Source: Elusimicrobiota bacterium (GTDB lineage Bacteria; Omnitrophota; Gorgyraeia; Zapsychrales; Fredricksoniimonadaceae). From it: a stretch of 11,690 bases of DNA. Position 1 is the stretch's first letter; every line of letters starts with the position of its first letter. The notes beneath the pieces are model-generated. The model searched no databases. It worked only from the letters and a program-made list of their open reading frames with translations, and was not told where the DNA came from. Positions 6,486 through 11,628 of this stretch are shown piece after piece. Location: positions 1 through 11,690 of the forward strand of contig JAAYZZ010000185.1 of NCBI GenBank assembly GCA_012514595.1, written 5' to 3'. A program made the translations under genes and the position numbers.

Positions 6486-7010
6486 ATGAGAGGGGTTCTT
6501 TGGGCGATCTTTCTGTTGAGCGGATGGTGTTTGGGCTGCGGGTTGTCTTTCGCAGGAGAGTCCGATCCTTCGGATGGTTGGGGGGATGTCCGTTCCGGGT
6601 ACGAGATCCCGGCGATTTCGACGGGGGAGGCGGAGGTGTTCGAGTCTGCCGTATCCGGAGAGCAACCCTATAACGGTCCTGACGGTGTCGTGGGGGGGCT
6701 TCCGGAGGCGGCGGGGCCTGTGGATCCGATGGCTGTCTTGCAGGAGGCGGGGTTCACGCCGGAGATGATCGAGGCCATGCAGCAGGGACGGATAGAGGAG
6801 GCCTTAAGTCCCGAAGACCGTGCGGCGCTGGAGCAGATGCGGGGGGATGGAGGAGACGCTGCGATGGGCGAAGTTATGGACGACGCCGGTCTCTCGGCAG
6901 ACCTGCAGGAGGCCCTCGTGGAGTCGGCGCGCAGGAATCAGCCCCTTGACCCGCAGATGCAGAGAAAACTCCAGGACACGATGTGGCAAAGGGCCCAGCA
7001 GGGACAATAG
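6486..7010 (+). CDS. Exported helical protein of unknown function
   Basis: The product has 174 residues. The start has an excellent AAGGAGG site five bases upstream. Residues 1-23 (MRGVLWAIFLLSGWCLGCG...SFA) form a signal peptide with a likely SFA-GES cleavage site. The CLGC sequence is not a proper lipobox because position -3 is Cys, so a lipoprotein is unlikely. Residues 24-75 are Gly/Pro/Ser-rich and probably disordered. From about residue 78 two related helical segments appear: VLQEAGFTPEMIEAMQQGRIEEALSPEDRAALEQM, then MDDAGLSADLQEALVESARRNQPLDPQMQRKLQ. Both read as 'aGls.e..eal..gr...l.pe....L'. No family is recognised. It converges on the minus-strand gene at 7019 with eight bases between the stops, both stops lying in one palindrome remnant. 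Confidence 0.8.
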   Translation: MRGVLWAIFLLSGWCLGCGLSFAGESDPSDGWGDVRSGYEIPAISTGEAEVFESAVSGEQPYNGPDGVVGGLPEAAGPVDPMAVLQEAGFTPEMIEAMQQGRIEEALSPEDRAALEQMRGDGGDAAMGEVMDDAGLSADLQEALVESARRNQPLDPQMQRKLQDTMWQRAQQGQ

Positions 7011-7024
7011 GGGCCGTCCTATTT
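7006..7024. repeat. Decayed copy of the intergenic palindrome between convergent stops
   Basis: AATAGGGGCCGTCCTATTT aligns with the repeat consensus AATAGGGACAGTCCCTATT with three centre substitutions or losses. The left TAG (7008-7010) is the stop of the plus-strand gene, and CTA (7019-7021) is the TAG stop of the minus-strand gene. As a hairpin it could serve as a bidirectional terminator. The match is imperfect, so common descent is likely but not certain. Confidence 0.5.
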
Positions 7025-7918
7025 CTTCATGTCAAAAAGGGCGAAGGATCGCGTGACCGTCAGGCTTTTGGGACTGTTGCGGTCGTATACGCGGACCATG
7101 GCCGTGTATGTTCCCGGCGCGAGCGTCTTTGTGGGGATGGTGACCAGCGGCGACTCGAGGATGCCGTCCGGGAGATCCGTGTGGCCTTTTTCGCCGAGGA
7201 TCCCTGTTCGCGAGGAGATCTCACTGCCGGAGGCATCGCTCACCGTCATGTCCATATCGAAGGAGTAGAGGCCGTCGCTCCCTTTCTCCAGGCCGCGGAT
7301 GTTCAAAAGAAAGATCTGGACCGCGTCTCCGACGGAGAAGGCGTTAAAAAGGTTCTCCTTGTTATTATTTGCCAGGGCACTTCTCTCGAGAGAAAGGCCT
7401 AAAGAGGCGACCTCTCCCGGGCCGCCTACGGGTTCGACCCTGTTAAGGCCCGCGATCTCGAGGGTGGTCTGGTATTCGATCTCGCCGCTTCCTTTGGTAT
7501 CAGAAAGACGCAGCTGCAGAGCGTACGTCTCGCCTTCTGCCATCGAGCCGCCGGTCCGGACCGTGGCCGTGATCGTCTCCCCGAATATCTGGGGGATCCC
7601 GTTCCTGGATAGTTCTGCGAGCGCATTATCAGTTGAGGTGATCTCCTGGCCGGTGCCGTCTGTGATCGAGATCTTCAGGGCGGGAAAGATCTTCCCGTCG
7701 ATGACTGTGAGGCCCTGGATATTCTTGAAGTCGATCTTGAGGGTCTTGTTGAGCTTGATCGTGTTGGAGGTCTGCTCCTTATCGTCGACCCTGTGGATGA
7801 TCTGAGCGCAGGAAAGCCCGTTCTTTTCTGTTCTCTCGCCTGTGACGGCAGCCATGGCCGGCATGATCGCTGCCAGAAATAAACAGGCCGCCGTGACGGA
7901 TCTTGTCAGTGGATGCAT
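7019..7918 (-). CDS. Exported protein with two repeated beta-rich (Ig-like) domains
   Basis: The product has 299 residues. The start codon is preceded by GGAGGGG on the minus strand. A signal peptide covers residues 1-23 (LTRSVTAACLFLAAIMPAMA-A). The mature protein has two similar halves of about 100 residues. Half one (about 55-155) has KIDFKNIQGL, then LKISITDGTGQEITST, then AEGETYALQLRLSD. Half two (about 196-294) has QIFLLNIRGL, then DMTVSDASGSEISSR, then LAPGTYTAMVRVYD. Both look like beta-sandwich folds that end in a typical 'l.pGtYt..vrv.D' strand pair. A linker with RVEPVGGPGEV separates them. No catalytic motif is seen; a periplasmic binding or structural role is the plain reading. 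The AllA-like gene lies 32 bases upstream on the same strand, so the two may be one operon. Confidence 0.82.
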   Translation of the reverse strand: MHPLTRSVTAACLFLAAIMPAMAAVTGERTEKNGLSCAQIIHRVDDKEQTSNTIKLNKTLKIDFKNIQGLTVIDGKIFPALKISITDGTGQEITSTDNALAELSRNGIPQIFGETITATVRTGGSMAEGETYALQLRLSDTKGSGEIEYQTTLEIAGLNRVEPVGGPGEVASLGLSLERSALANNNKENLFNAFSVGDAVQIFLLNIRGLEKGSDGLYSFDMDMTVSDASGSEISSRTGILGEKGHTDLPDGILESPLVTIPTKTLAPGTYTAMVRVYDRNSPKSLTVTRSFALFDMKK

Positions 7919-7935
7919 AACCCCTCCGGTTCTTT

Positions 7936-7956
7936 AAATAGGGACAGACCCTATTT
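7936..7956. repeat. Intergenic palindrome, copy 2
   Basis: AATAGGGACAGACCCTATT has arms AAATAGGG (7936-7943) and CCCTATTT (7949-7956) around ACAGA. The CTA at 7951-7953 is the TAG stop codon of the minus-strand cupin gene, so the repeat provides that gene's last codon. It lies between two same-strand genes 32 bases apart. Confidence 0.85.
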
Positions 7957-8415
7957 TCCTTTGTGTTCCCTTATCTTGTTCCGCAACTCCTCGATCGACG
8001 AGACGCGGGATCCGAGATCCCAGTTGTCCTGCGTTACAGAGGCATTCTCACAGATCTTGATGTGCGCTTCGGGTGTGAGGGTGAGGACATTGTGCCAGAT
8101 CCCCTTGAAGAGGATGATGGGTTTGTCGAGAAGAAAGCACTGGATGTCCTCGATCCTCTTGTCTTTGGAAACGAACAGAAGCGCCTTCCCCTTGATGGGC
8201 TCAAAGGTCTCATCCGAGCGGGGGTGACGGCCCATGCGGCCGATGGTCTTGTCCCGAAGGACCAGATACGCCACGCGCCAGCCGACCTTTGCATTCTCCG
8301 TGTGGATGATCCGCCAGAGATTTCGGCGGGTCCCTTTGCCCGCGATGTCCGGATATTCGATGATCTTTCCGAACGCGCGGAAGTTCCTGCTGTTGGGCGA
8401 GAGGACATTCTTCAT
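7951..8415 (-). CDS. Ureidoglycolate lyase (AllA)-like cupin protein
   Basis: The product has 154 residues without a signal peptide. The order of segments recalls the AllA/ureidoglycolate lyase family of cupins. These are FRAFGKIIEYP (12-22), WRIIHTENAKVGWRVAYLVLRD (34-55), RHPRSDETFEPIKGKALLFVS (63-83), IQCFLLDKPIILFKGIWHNVLT (91-112). His64 and a nearby Glu or Asp with His108 of the KGIWH strand would be the metal ligands. True AllA acts in allantoin breakdown, yet no purine-degradation gene is near. The substrate is therefore open; a sugar- or acid-modifying cupin is just as possible. ATG 8415 has no ribosome binding site but a perfect TATAAT seven bases before it. The stop codon lies inside palindrome copy 2. 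Confidence 0.65.
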   Translation of the reverse strand: MKNVLSPNSRNFRAFGKIIEYPDIAGKGTRRNLWRIIHTENAKVGWRVAYLVLRDKTIGRMGRHPRSDETFEPIKGKALLFVSKDKRIEDIQCFLLDKPIILFKGIWHNVLTLTPEAHIKICENASVTQDNWDLGSRVSSIEELRNKIREHKGK

Positions 8416-8422
8416 GAAGATA

Positions 8423-8428
8423 ATTATA
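8423..8428 (-). promoter_or_regulatory. -10 box TATAAT seven bases before the cupin start codon
   Basis: On the minus strand the sequence reads TATAAT, seven bases (TATCTTC), then ATG at 8415. A transcript would start on or next to the ATG. No -35 hexamer of quality is found 16-18 bp upstream, and no Shine-Dalgarno sequence is present, which fits a leaderless mRNA. Confidence 0.5.
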
Positions 8429-8506
8429 TCGAAAAACCGAGACTGCCTATATTTTTTATCGCTGGCCTGAGCGAGAAGGCATGTCCCGGATCGGACGCGT
8501 TGCTCA

Positions 8507-8520
8507 AAACAGGTCCCTGT
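8507..8520. repeat. Small inverted repeat in the divergent intergenic region, possibly a repeat relic
   Basis: The 221-bp region 8416-8636 between the divergent genes holds no further gene. ACAGG-TC-CCTGT at 8509-8520, within AAACAGGTCCCTGT, resembles the palindrome family with its central five bases lost. It may be a decayed copy or chance. Confidence 0.2.
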
Positions 8521-8541
8521 CCATTTCCAAAGATCCGAAAT

Positions 8542-8562
8542 AAATAGGGACTGTCTCTATTT
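8542..8562. repeat. Intergenic palindrome, copy 3
   Basis: AATAGGGACTGTCTCTATT matches the repeat with centre base T (opposite orientation to copies 1 and 4) and one arm mismatch. It is the only clear copy not on a gene 3' end: it lies in a divergent region and stops four bases before a TATAAT box. Confidence 0.85.
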
Positions 8563-8566
8563 AGGA

Positions 8567-8595
8567 TATAATGCATCGGCAAGGACAAGGCCGAT
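8567..8595 (+). promoter_or_regulatory. -10 box and leader hairpin before the Arg/Gly-rich protein gene
   Basis: TATAAT lies at 8567-8572, with palindrome copy 3 occupying the place of the -35 region. ATCGGC at 8575-8580 and GCCGAT at 8590-8595 form a perfect 6-bp inverted repeat around AAGGACAAG. With a transcription start near 8579 only part of it would be transcribed, so it could be an operator rather than an RNA hairpin. No repressor is known for it. Confidence 0.4.
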
Positions 8596-8636
8596 ATTGT
8601 TTTCAGAAGGCGATAGTTAAAAGAAAAGAGGATGTT

Positions 8637-9098
8637 ATGGACCAGGATCACAATGAAAAGAATTCTTCCGGATCGGGGGAAGGGGAATGCGCGGGGCTTC
8701 TTCAGAAGATGCAGCAGCAGATCAATGCCCTTGAGCGGAAGATCGATGTCCTGATCGCGCTGTCGCAGGAGAGGCCTTCGCGCGAGAGGAGTTTCGAAAA
8801 GCCGTTCCGTTCCTTTGACCGTTCCGAGTCCCGCGGAGGGTTTCATAAGAGGCACGAGTATGGTGAGGGGCCTCGCGAGCATGGGTTCTCTGCGCGTCCC
8901 GGATTCCAGAAACGGCGCGATCGCGACGAGGGACCCCGGGGGTTCGGTGCCCCGCGTGAGGGGTATGGTCAGGACCGGGGAGGCGCCCCGGGCCGCGGAG
9001 ACCGTCCCTTCAAGAAGCCGTACGGCGGCGGAAAGTCCTTCGGCGGAGGAAAGCCGTTCGGCGGCGGCAAGAAGCGCTTCGGTCCCCGTCCTCGGTAA
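8637..9098 (+). CDS. Arg/Gly-rich low-complexity protein, probable RNA-binding
   Basis: The product has 153 residues from ATG 8637, with AAGAGG before it. Residues 20-44 (LLQKMQQQINALERKIDVLIALSQ) form a short coiled coil that probably oligomerises. Residues 48-153 are low-complexity and very basic, rich in Arg, Gly, Phe and Lys. They carry repeated FRSF / GFHKR / RGFGAPREG / GGAPGRG units and the end units KSFGGG, KPFGGG and KKRFGPRPR. Such RGG/FGGG tails bind RNA and promote condensation in DEAD-box helicases and similar proteins, but no helicase domain is present. The composition suggests a stand-alone RNA chaperone-like or nucleoid protein; this is inference. The last codon overlaps palindrome copy 4. 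Confidence 0.8.
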   Translation: MDQDHNEKNSSGSGEGECAGLLQKMQQQINALERKIDVLIALSQERPSRERSFEKPFRSFDRSESRGGFHKRHEYGEGPREHGFSARPGFQKRRDRDEGPRGFGAPREGYGQDRGGAPGRGDRPFKKPYGGGKSFGGGKPFGGGKKRFGPRPR

Positions 9099-9117
9099 AT
9101 AGGGACAGTCCCTATTT
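9097..9117. repeat. Intergenic palindrome, copy 4 (perfect)
   Basis: AATAGGGACAGTCCCTATT with flanking A/T on both sides is perfect; the symmetry extends to TAAAT...ATTTA (9096-9118). The stop codon TAA (9096-9098) overlaps it. The hairpin followed by ATTGTTGTT could terminate transcription ahead of the fur promoter. Confidence 0.92.
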
Positions 9118-9124
9118 ATTGTTG

Positions 9125-9153
9125 TTGACTCATCATCCCATCAGGTATATTAT
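9125..9153 (+). promoter_or_regulatory. Sigma-70 promoter of the Fur-family gene
   Basis: TTGACT at 9125-9130 and TATTAT at 9148-9153 are separated by exactly 17 bp. The expected start is near 9160, about 25 bases before ATG 9185. The start region contains AGTG-ATTTC-CACT (9158-9170). On the minus strand the part TGGAAAT (9162-9168) equals the left half of the Fur box found downstream at 9680, which hints at weak self-regulation. Confidence 0.75.
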
Positions 9154-9184
9154 CGGGAGTGATTTCCACTAATTAGGACTTGTT

Positions 9185-9655
9185 ATGCCTTGTCAAAGAC
9201 GATGCGGACATCAGTGGTGGCACGGAAAGGTCCGGGACCGGGGGTTTCGGGTCACGGCCGGACGGGAGGCCATCATTGAGGCCCTGTCCTCGACACAGGA
9301 TCATTTGAGCGCCGAGGATATCTACGGCAAGATCCACGATCGTCATCCGAACGTAGGGCCCACCACCATTTATCGGACACTGGATATGCTGGTTCAGGCC
9401 GGCCTGGTCTTCAAGTTCGATTTTGGCGACGGTAAGGCACGGTATGAACTGCGCGAGGGGCCCAAGGGCGCTCATCATCATCACCATTTGGTCTGCACGA
9501 GCTGCAAGCGCATCATTGATTATACCGATTTCATTGACGAGGAGCTGGAGCTCTTGAAGCGGACCGAGGTCGGACTTTCCAAGAGATACGGGTTTCGCAT
9601 CGAGGATCACTTGATTCAGTTTTACGGCCTTTGTGCTGAATGCCTCCGCAGTTAG
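9185..9655 (+). CDS. fur: Fur-family metal-responsive transcriptional regulator
   Basis: The product has 156 residues. The winged helix lies at about 19-85 (GFRVTAGREAIIEAL, LSAEDIYGKI, VGPTTIYRTLDMLVQAGLVFKFDFGDGKARYE). The dimerisation and metal domain has the HHHHHLVCTSC motif (His97-101, Cys104, Cys107), IDYTDFIDEE, and the closing pair Cys150/Cys153 (GLCAEC). Both CxxC pairs of the structural zinc site are thus present. The front MPCQRRCGHQWWHGKVRDRG is longer than in E. coli Fur and has two extra cysteines. Fur, PerR and Zur cannot be told apart with certainty here; the iron-sulfur genes downstream favour iron. The closing G+D-rich motif and Trp pair resemble the Fur proteins commonly coupled to NifX/ATPase clusters in anaerobes. 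It likely controls the operon starting at 9713 through the box at 9680. Confidence 0.93.
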   Translation: MPCQRRCGHQWWHGKVRDRGFRVTAGREAIIEALSSTQDHLSAEDIYGKIHDRHPNVGPTTIYRTLDMLVQAGLVFKFDFGDGKARYELREGPKGAHHHHHLVCTSCKRIIDYTDFIDEELELLKRTEVGLSKRYGFRIEDHLIQFYGLCAECLRS

Positions 9656-9670
9656 GGGGATATTTTTTTA
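9643..9670 (+). terminator. Possible weak intrinsic terminator after fur
   Basis: CCTCC at 9643-9647 and GGGGG at 9655-9659 can form a 5-bp stem with one wobble around GCAGTTA, followed by ATATTTTTTTA. If real it separates fur from the next operon. The short stem keeps confidence low. Confidence 0.35.
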
Positions 9671-9679
9671 GATTCATAC

Positions 9680-9694
9680 TGGAAATAATTACCA
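9680..9694. promoter_or_regulatory. Fur box
   Basis: TGGAAAT-A-ATTACCA is a 7-1-7 inverted repeat with one mismatch between arms. It matches the classical Fur 7-1-7 core TGATAAT-n-ATTATCA in 11 of 14 positions. It lies between the Fur-family gene and the DUF5320 gene, 18 bases before ATG 9713 and just ahead of its ribosome binding site. Binding there would block transcription of the cluster, which implies repression when iron is ample. Confidence 0.65.
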
Positions 9695-9712
9695 TGAACA
9701 AAGGAGGGTGTT

Positions 9713-9964
9713 ATGCCAGGATTTGACGGGACGGGTCCCTTGGGACAGGGGGCCATGACAGGAGGCGCCCGGGGACGGTGCGCCGGAGCGGTTCCAGGCA
9801 CAGGGATGGGCCGCGGGTTTGGACGGGGGCTCGGAATGGGCCGGGGTCGGGGATGGCGTGCCGCGGCCGCTGTTCCTGTATCAAGTGACCTACAGGTCCG
9901 GGAGCTAGAGGAGAAGATCTCGCGCCTGCAGGCCGAGGTCGAGGCGCTTAAAAGGGGAAAATAG
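9713..9964 (+). CDS. DUF5320 family small Gly/Arg-rich protein
   Basis: The product has 83 residues with an ideal AAAGGAGGG site. The front MPGFDGTGPLGQGAMTGG followed by ARGRC is the hallmark of DUF5320 proteins, which often accompany NifX-like and MinD-type ATPase genes in anaerobes. A run of GMGRGFGRG-type repeats covers residues 31-47, and the last 25 residues form a coiled coil (VRELEEKISRLQAEVEALKR). One Cys (23) is present. The function of the family is unknown; the genetic link suggests a partner in metal-cluster handling. The TAG stop lies inside palindrome copy 5. Confidence 0.88.
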   Translation: MPGFDGTGPLGQGAMTGGARGRCAGAVPGTGMGRGFGRGLGMGRGRGWRAAAAVPVSSDLQVRELEEKISRLQAEVEALKRGK

Positions 9965-9979
9965 GGACTGTCCCTATTT
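9959..9979. repeat. Intergenic palindrome, copy 5 (perfect), within the operon
   Basis: AATAGGGACTGTCCCTATT is a perfect palindrome with flanking A and T. TAG (9962-9964) in its left arm is the stop codon of the DUF5320 gene, and its right end abuts the AAAGGAGG ribosome binding site of the next gene. In RNA it would make an 8-bp hairpin between the two cistrons. Confidence 0.92.
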
Positions 9980-9991
9980 AAAGGAGGTTGC

Positions 9992-10375
9992 ATGAAGATC
10001 GGAGTGGTCCTGGAAGATGATAGGGGGCTGGAGGGTAATGTGTGCGCCCATTTCGGGCAGTGTCTGAATTTCCTGATCGCGGATATTAGTCCTGACGGAA
10101 AGGCGATCCTGGAGAGCCGGGTCGTTCCCAACCGCGCCCAGCATGGGGGCGGGGGGTGTGTGGCCGTGGACGAGATCCTTCAGTACGGCATCACACATGT
10201 GATCGCCGGCGGCATGGGCATGGGGGCCCAACAGAAGTTCGCCTCCCGAGGGGTGAAGATCTTCGGGTTCGAGGGTCCGGTCAAAGATGGGATCGCCGCA
10301 CTTCTTGCGAATTCCCTAGGTGGGATCGAGCCCTGCCAGGATCACGGCGGTCATGGGGCGGGCTGCGGTCATTGA
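9992..10375 (+). CDS. NifX/NifB-like (dinitrogenase iron-molybdenum cofactor family) protein 1
   Basis: The product has 127 residues of the PF02579 fold, an RNase H-like fold that binds metal-sulfur clusters. It includes NifX, the NifB tail and the orange protein ORP. Diagnostic segments are MKIGVVLEDD, CAHFGQCLNFLIAD (18-31, the family 'v..hFG.c..F'), then HGGGGCVAVDEILQYGITHVIAGGMGMGAQQKF. Extra possible ligands are Cys56 and the tail CQDHGGHGAGCGH, rich in His and Cys. AAGGAGG lies four bases before ATG. It precedes a paralogue by 15 bases in a clear operon. No nitrogenase gene is near, so a nif role is unlikely; carrying or shaping a cluster for the adjacent ATPases is the likelier job. 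Confidence 0.92.
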   Translation: MKIGVVLEDDRGLEGNVCAHFGQCLNFLIADISPDGKAILESRVVPNRAQHGGGGCVAVDEILQYGITHVIAGGMGMGAQQKFASRGVKIFGFEGPVKDGIAALLANSLGGIEPCQDHGGHGAGCGH

Positions 10376-10390
10376 ACGGAAGGGGATGGC

Positions 10391-10759
10391 ATGAAAGTTT
10401 GTATTACAGCGTCGGGGCCGCAGATGAGCGATCCATCGGATCCGCGCTTCGGGCGGTGCTCCTATTTTGTTTTCTTGGATCTGGCGACCAAAAGCGTTGA
10501 GGCCGTGGCAAATCCGAATCTCGAGGCTGCGGGCGGCGCCGGGATCCGTTCCGCAGAACTCGTTGCCTCGCGCGAAGTCGCGGCGGTGATCACGGGGCAC
10601 GTGGGCCCCAATGCCTTCCGTACGCTCGAGGCGGCCGGGATCCCGGTCTTTATCGGCGCGCGGGGAACGGTTAACGAGGCGGCGGCGGCCTATGAGGAGG
10701 GGCGCCTGCAGAAGGCCGAGGCCCCGGACAGCGGATCAAAGTCGGGGATGCGTCCATGA
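10391..10759 (+). CDS. NifX/NifB-like (dinitrogenase iron-molybdenum cofactor family) protein 2
   Basis: The product has 122 residues, a second PF02579-type protein, with GGAAGGGG before the ATG. Family segments are MKVCITASGP, DPRFGRCSYFVFLD (18-30), EAAGGAGIRSAELVASREVAAVITGHVGPNAFRTLEAAGIPVFIG and TVNEAAAAYEEGRL. This version has the classical 'DpRFGRc' and 'GhvGPnAf.tL' motifs of ORP-like proteins, while the neighbour at 9992 is more diverged and has extra His/Cys. Its tail is short and uncharged. The TGA overlaps the ATG of the ATPase gene (ATGA), so the two are translationally coupled. Confidence 0.93.
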   Translation: MKVCITASGPQMSDPSDPRFGRCSYFVFLDLATKSVEAVANPNLEAAGGAGIRSAELVASREVAAVITGHVGPNAFRTLEAAGIPVFIGARGTVNEAAAAYEEGRLQKAEAPDSGSKSGMRP

Positions 10760-11628
10760 TCATCGCGGTCGCGAGCGGCAAGGGCGGGACGGGGAAGACC
10801 ACGATCGCGGTCAATCTCGCCCTTGTGTCCGGGAAGGCGATGCTCCTGGACTGTGATGTCGAGGAACCCAATGCCCATCTTTTTTTGAAGCCGCGGATCT
10901 CTTCAAAAGAGGAGGTTGCTGTCCCGGTCCCTTTCGTGGATACGGCGCGTTGCACAGGATGTGGACAGTGCGCGAAGGTTTGTTCCTACAACGCGATCGC
11001 GGTTGTTCCTTCTCCTGGAAAGAAGGCGTCGGTCCTTGTCTTCCCTCATTTATGTCATGCATGTGGAGCCTGTTCTTTGCTGTGTCCTGCTGGCGCGATC
11101 CGGGAGGAGCCCCGTCGGATCGGGGAGATCGAAGAAGGGGTCTGCGGGGACCTTGGATTTGCGCATGGAAGGCTGGGGATCGGGGAGGTCCTTTCTCCTT
11201 TTCTCATCCGGCGTCTTAAAGAGCGTATTTCTTCGTCGGTTCTGACGATCATCGATGCCCCGCCGGGGACTTCGTGCCCGGTGGTCGCGGCTATTCGTGG
11301 GGTCGATGTCTGCGTCTTGGTGACAGAGCCCACCCCTTTTGGTCTGCATGATCTGACACTTGCCGTTGATGTGGTGCGTCAGATGCGGATCCCGTTCGGG
11401 GTTGTGATTAACCGGGCGGGGTTGGGGGATGACGCGGTCGAGGCGTATTGCCGAAACGAGAGGATCCCGATCCTGGCCCGGATCCCTTTTGACCGGGAGA
11501 TCGCGGCGCGTTATTCCGCGGGGCAGGTGCTCGTCGAAGGTCCTGGTCCGATGAGGGATCTGTTTTTTCAACTCTATCAGAATGTCTGTCGGGTGAAGGA
11601 TGAAGCAGATCGTTGTGTTGAGCGGTAA
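10756..11628 (+). CDS. MinD/Mrp-type P-loop ATPase with inserted two-cluster ferredoxin domain
   Basis: The product has 290 residues. The deviant Walker A GKGGTGKTT (8-16) marks the SIMIBI/MinD class, with LDCDVEEPNAH (31-41) and DAPPGTSCPV (167-176) as Walker B and switch segments. Between residues 64 and 113 sits a ferredoxin insert with two full [4Fe-4S] motifs. These are Cys66-69-72-76 (CTGCGQCAKVC) and Cys100-103-106-110 (CHACGACSLLC). Related ATPases occur next to NifX-like genes and, in sulfate reducers, in the ORP locus, usually as tandem pairs. They are thought to move or assemble Fe-S clusters by analogy to Mrp/NBP35. The end overlaps the start of a second ATPase by 29 bases. The start overlaps the preceding gene by four. 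Confidence 0.95.
   Translation: MIIAVASGKGGTGKTTIAVNLALVSGKAMLLDCDVEEPNAHLFLKPRISSKEEVAVPVPFVDTARCTGCGQCAKVCSYNAIAVVPSPGKKASVLVFPHLCHACGACSLLCPAGAIREEPRRIGEIEEGVCGDLGFAHGRLGIGEVLSPFLIRRLKERISSSVLTIIDAPPGTSCPVVAAIRGVDVCVLVTEPTPFGLHDLTLAVDVVRQMRIPFGVVINRAGLGDDAVEAYCRNERIPILARIPFDREIAARYSAGQVLVEGPGPMRDLFFQLYQNVCRVKDEADRCVER

Noticed and set aside
8432..8455. Further degenerate palindrome copy (GAGACTGCCTATATTTT)
   Set aside because: Only half of it resembles the repeat and no pairing arm is present, so chance similarity cannot be excluded.
7963..8547. 194-codon plus-strand frame
   Set aside because: It is antisense to the AllA-like gene, whose motifs are convincing on the minus strand.
2500..9979. 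CRISPR array from the repeated 21-bp units
   Set aside because: Spacing between copies is irregular (hundreds to thousands of bases) and genes lie between them; there are no uniform spacers or cas genes.
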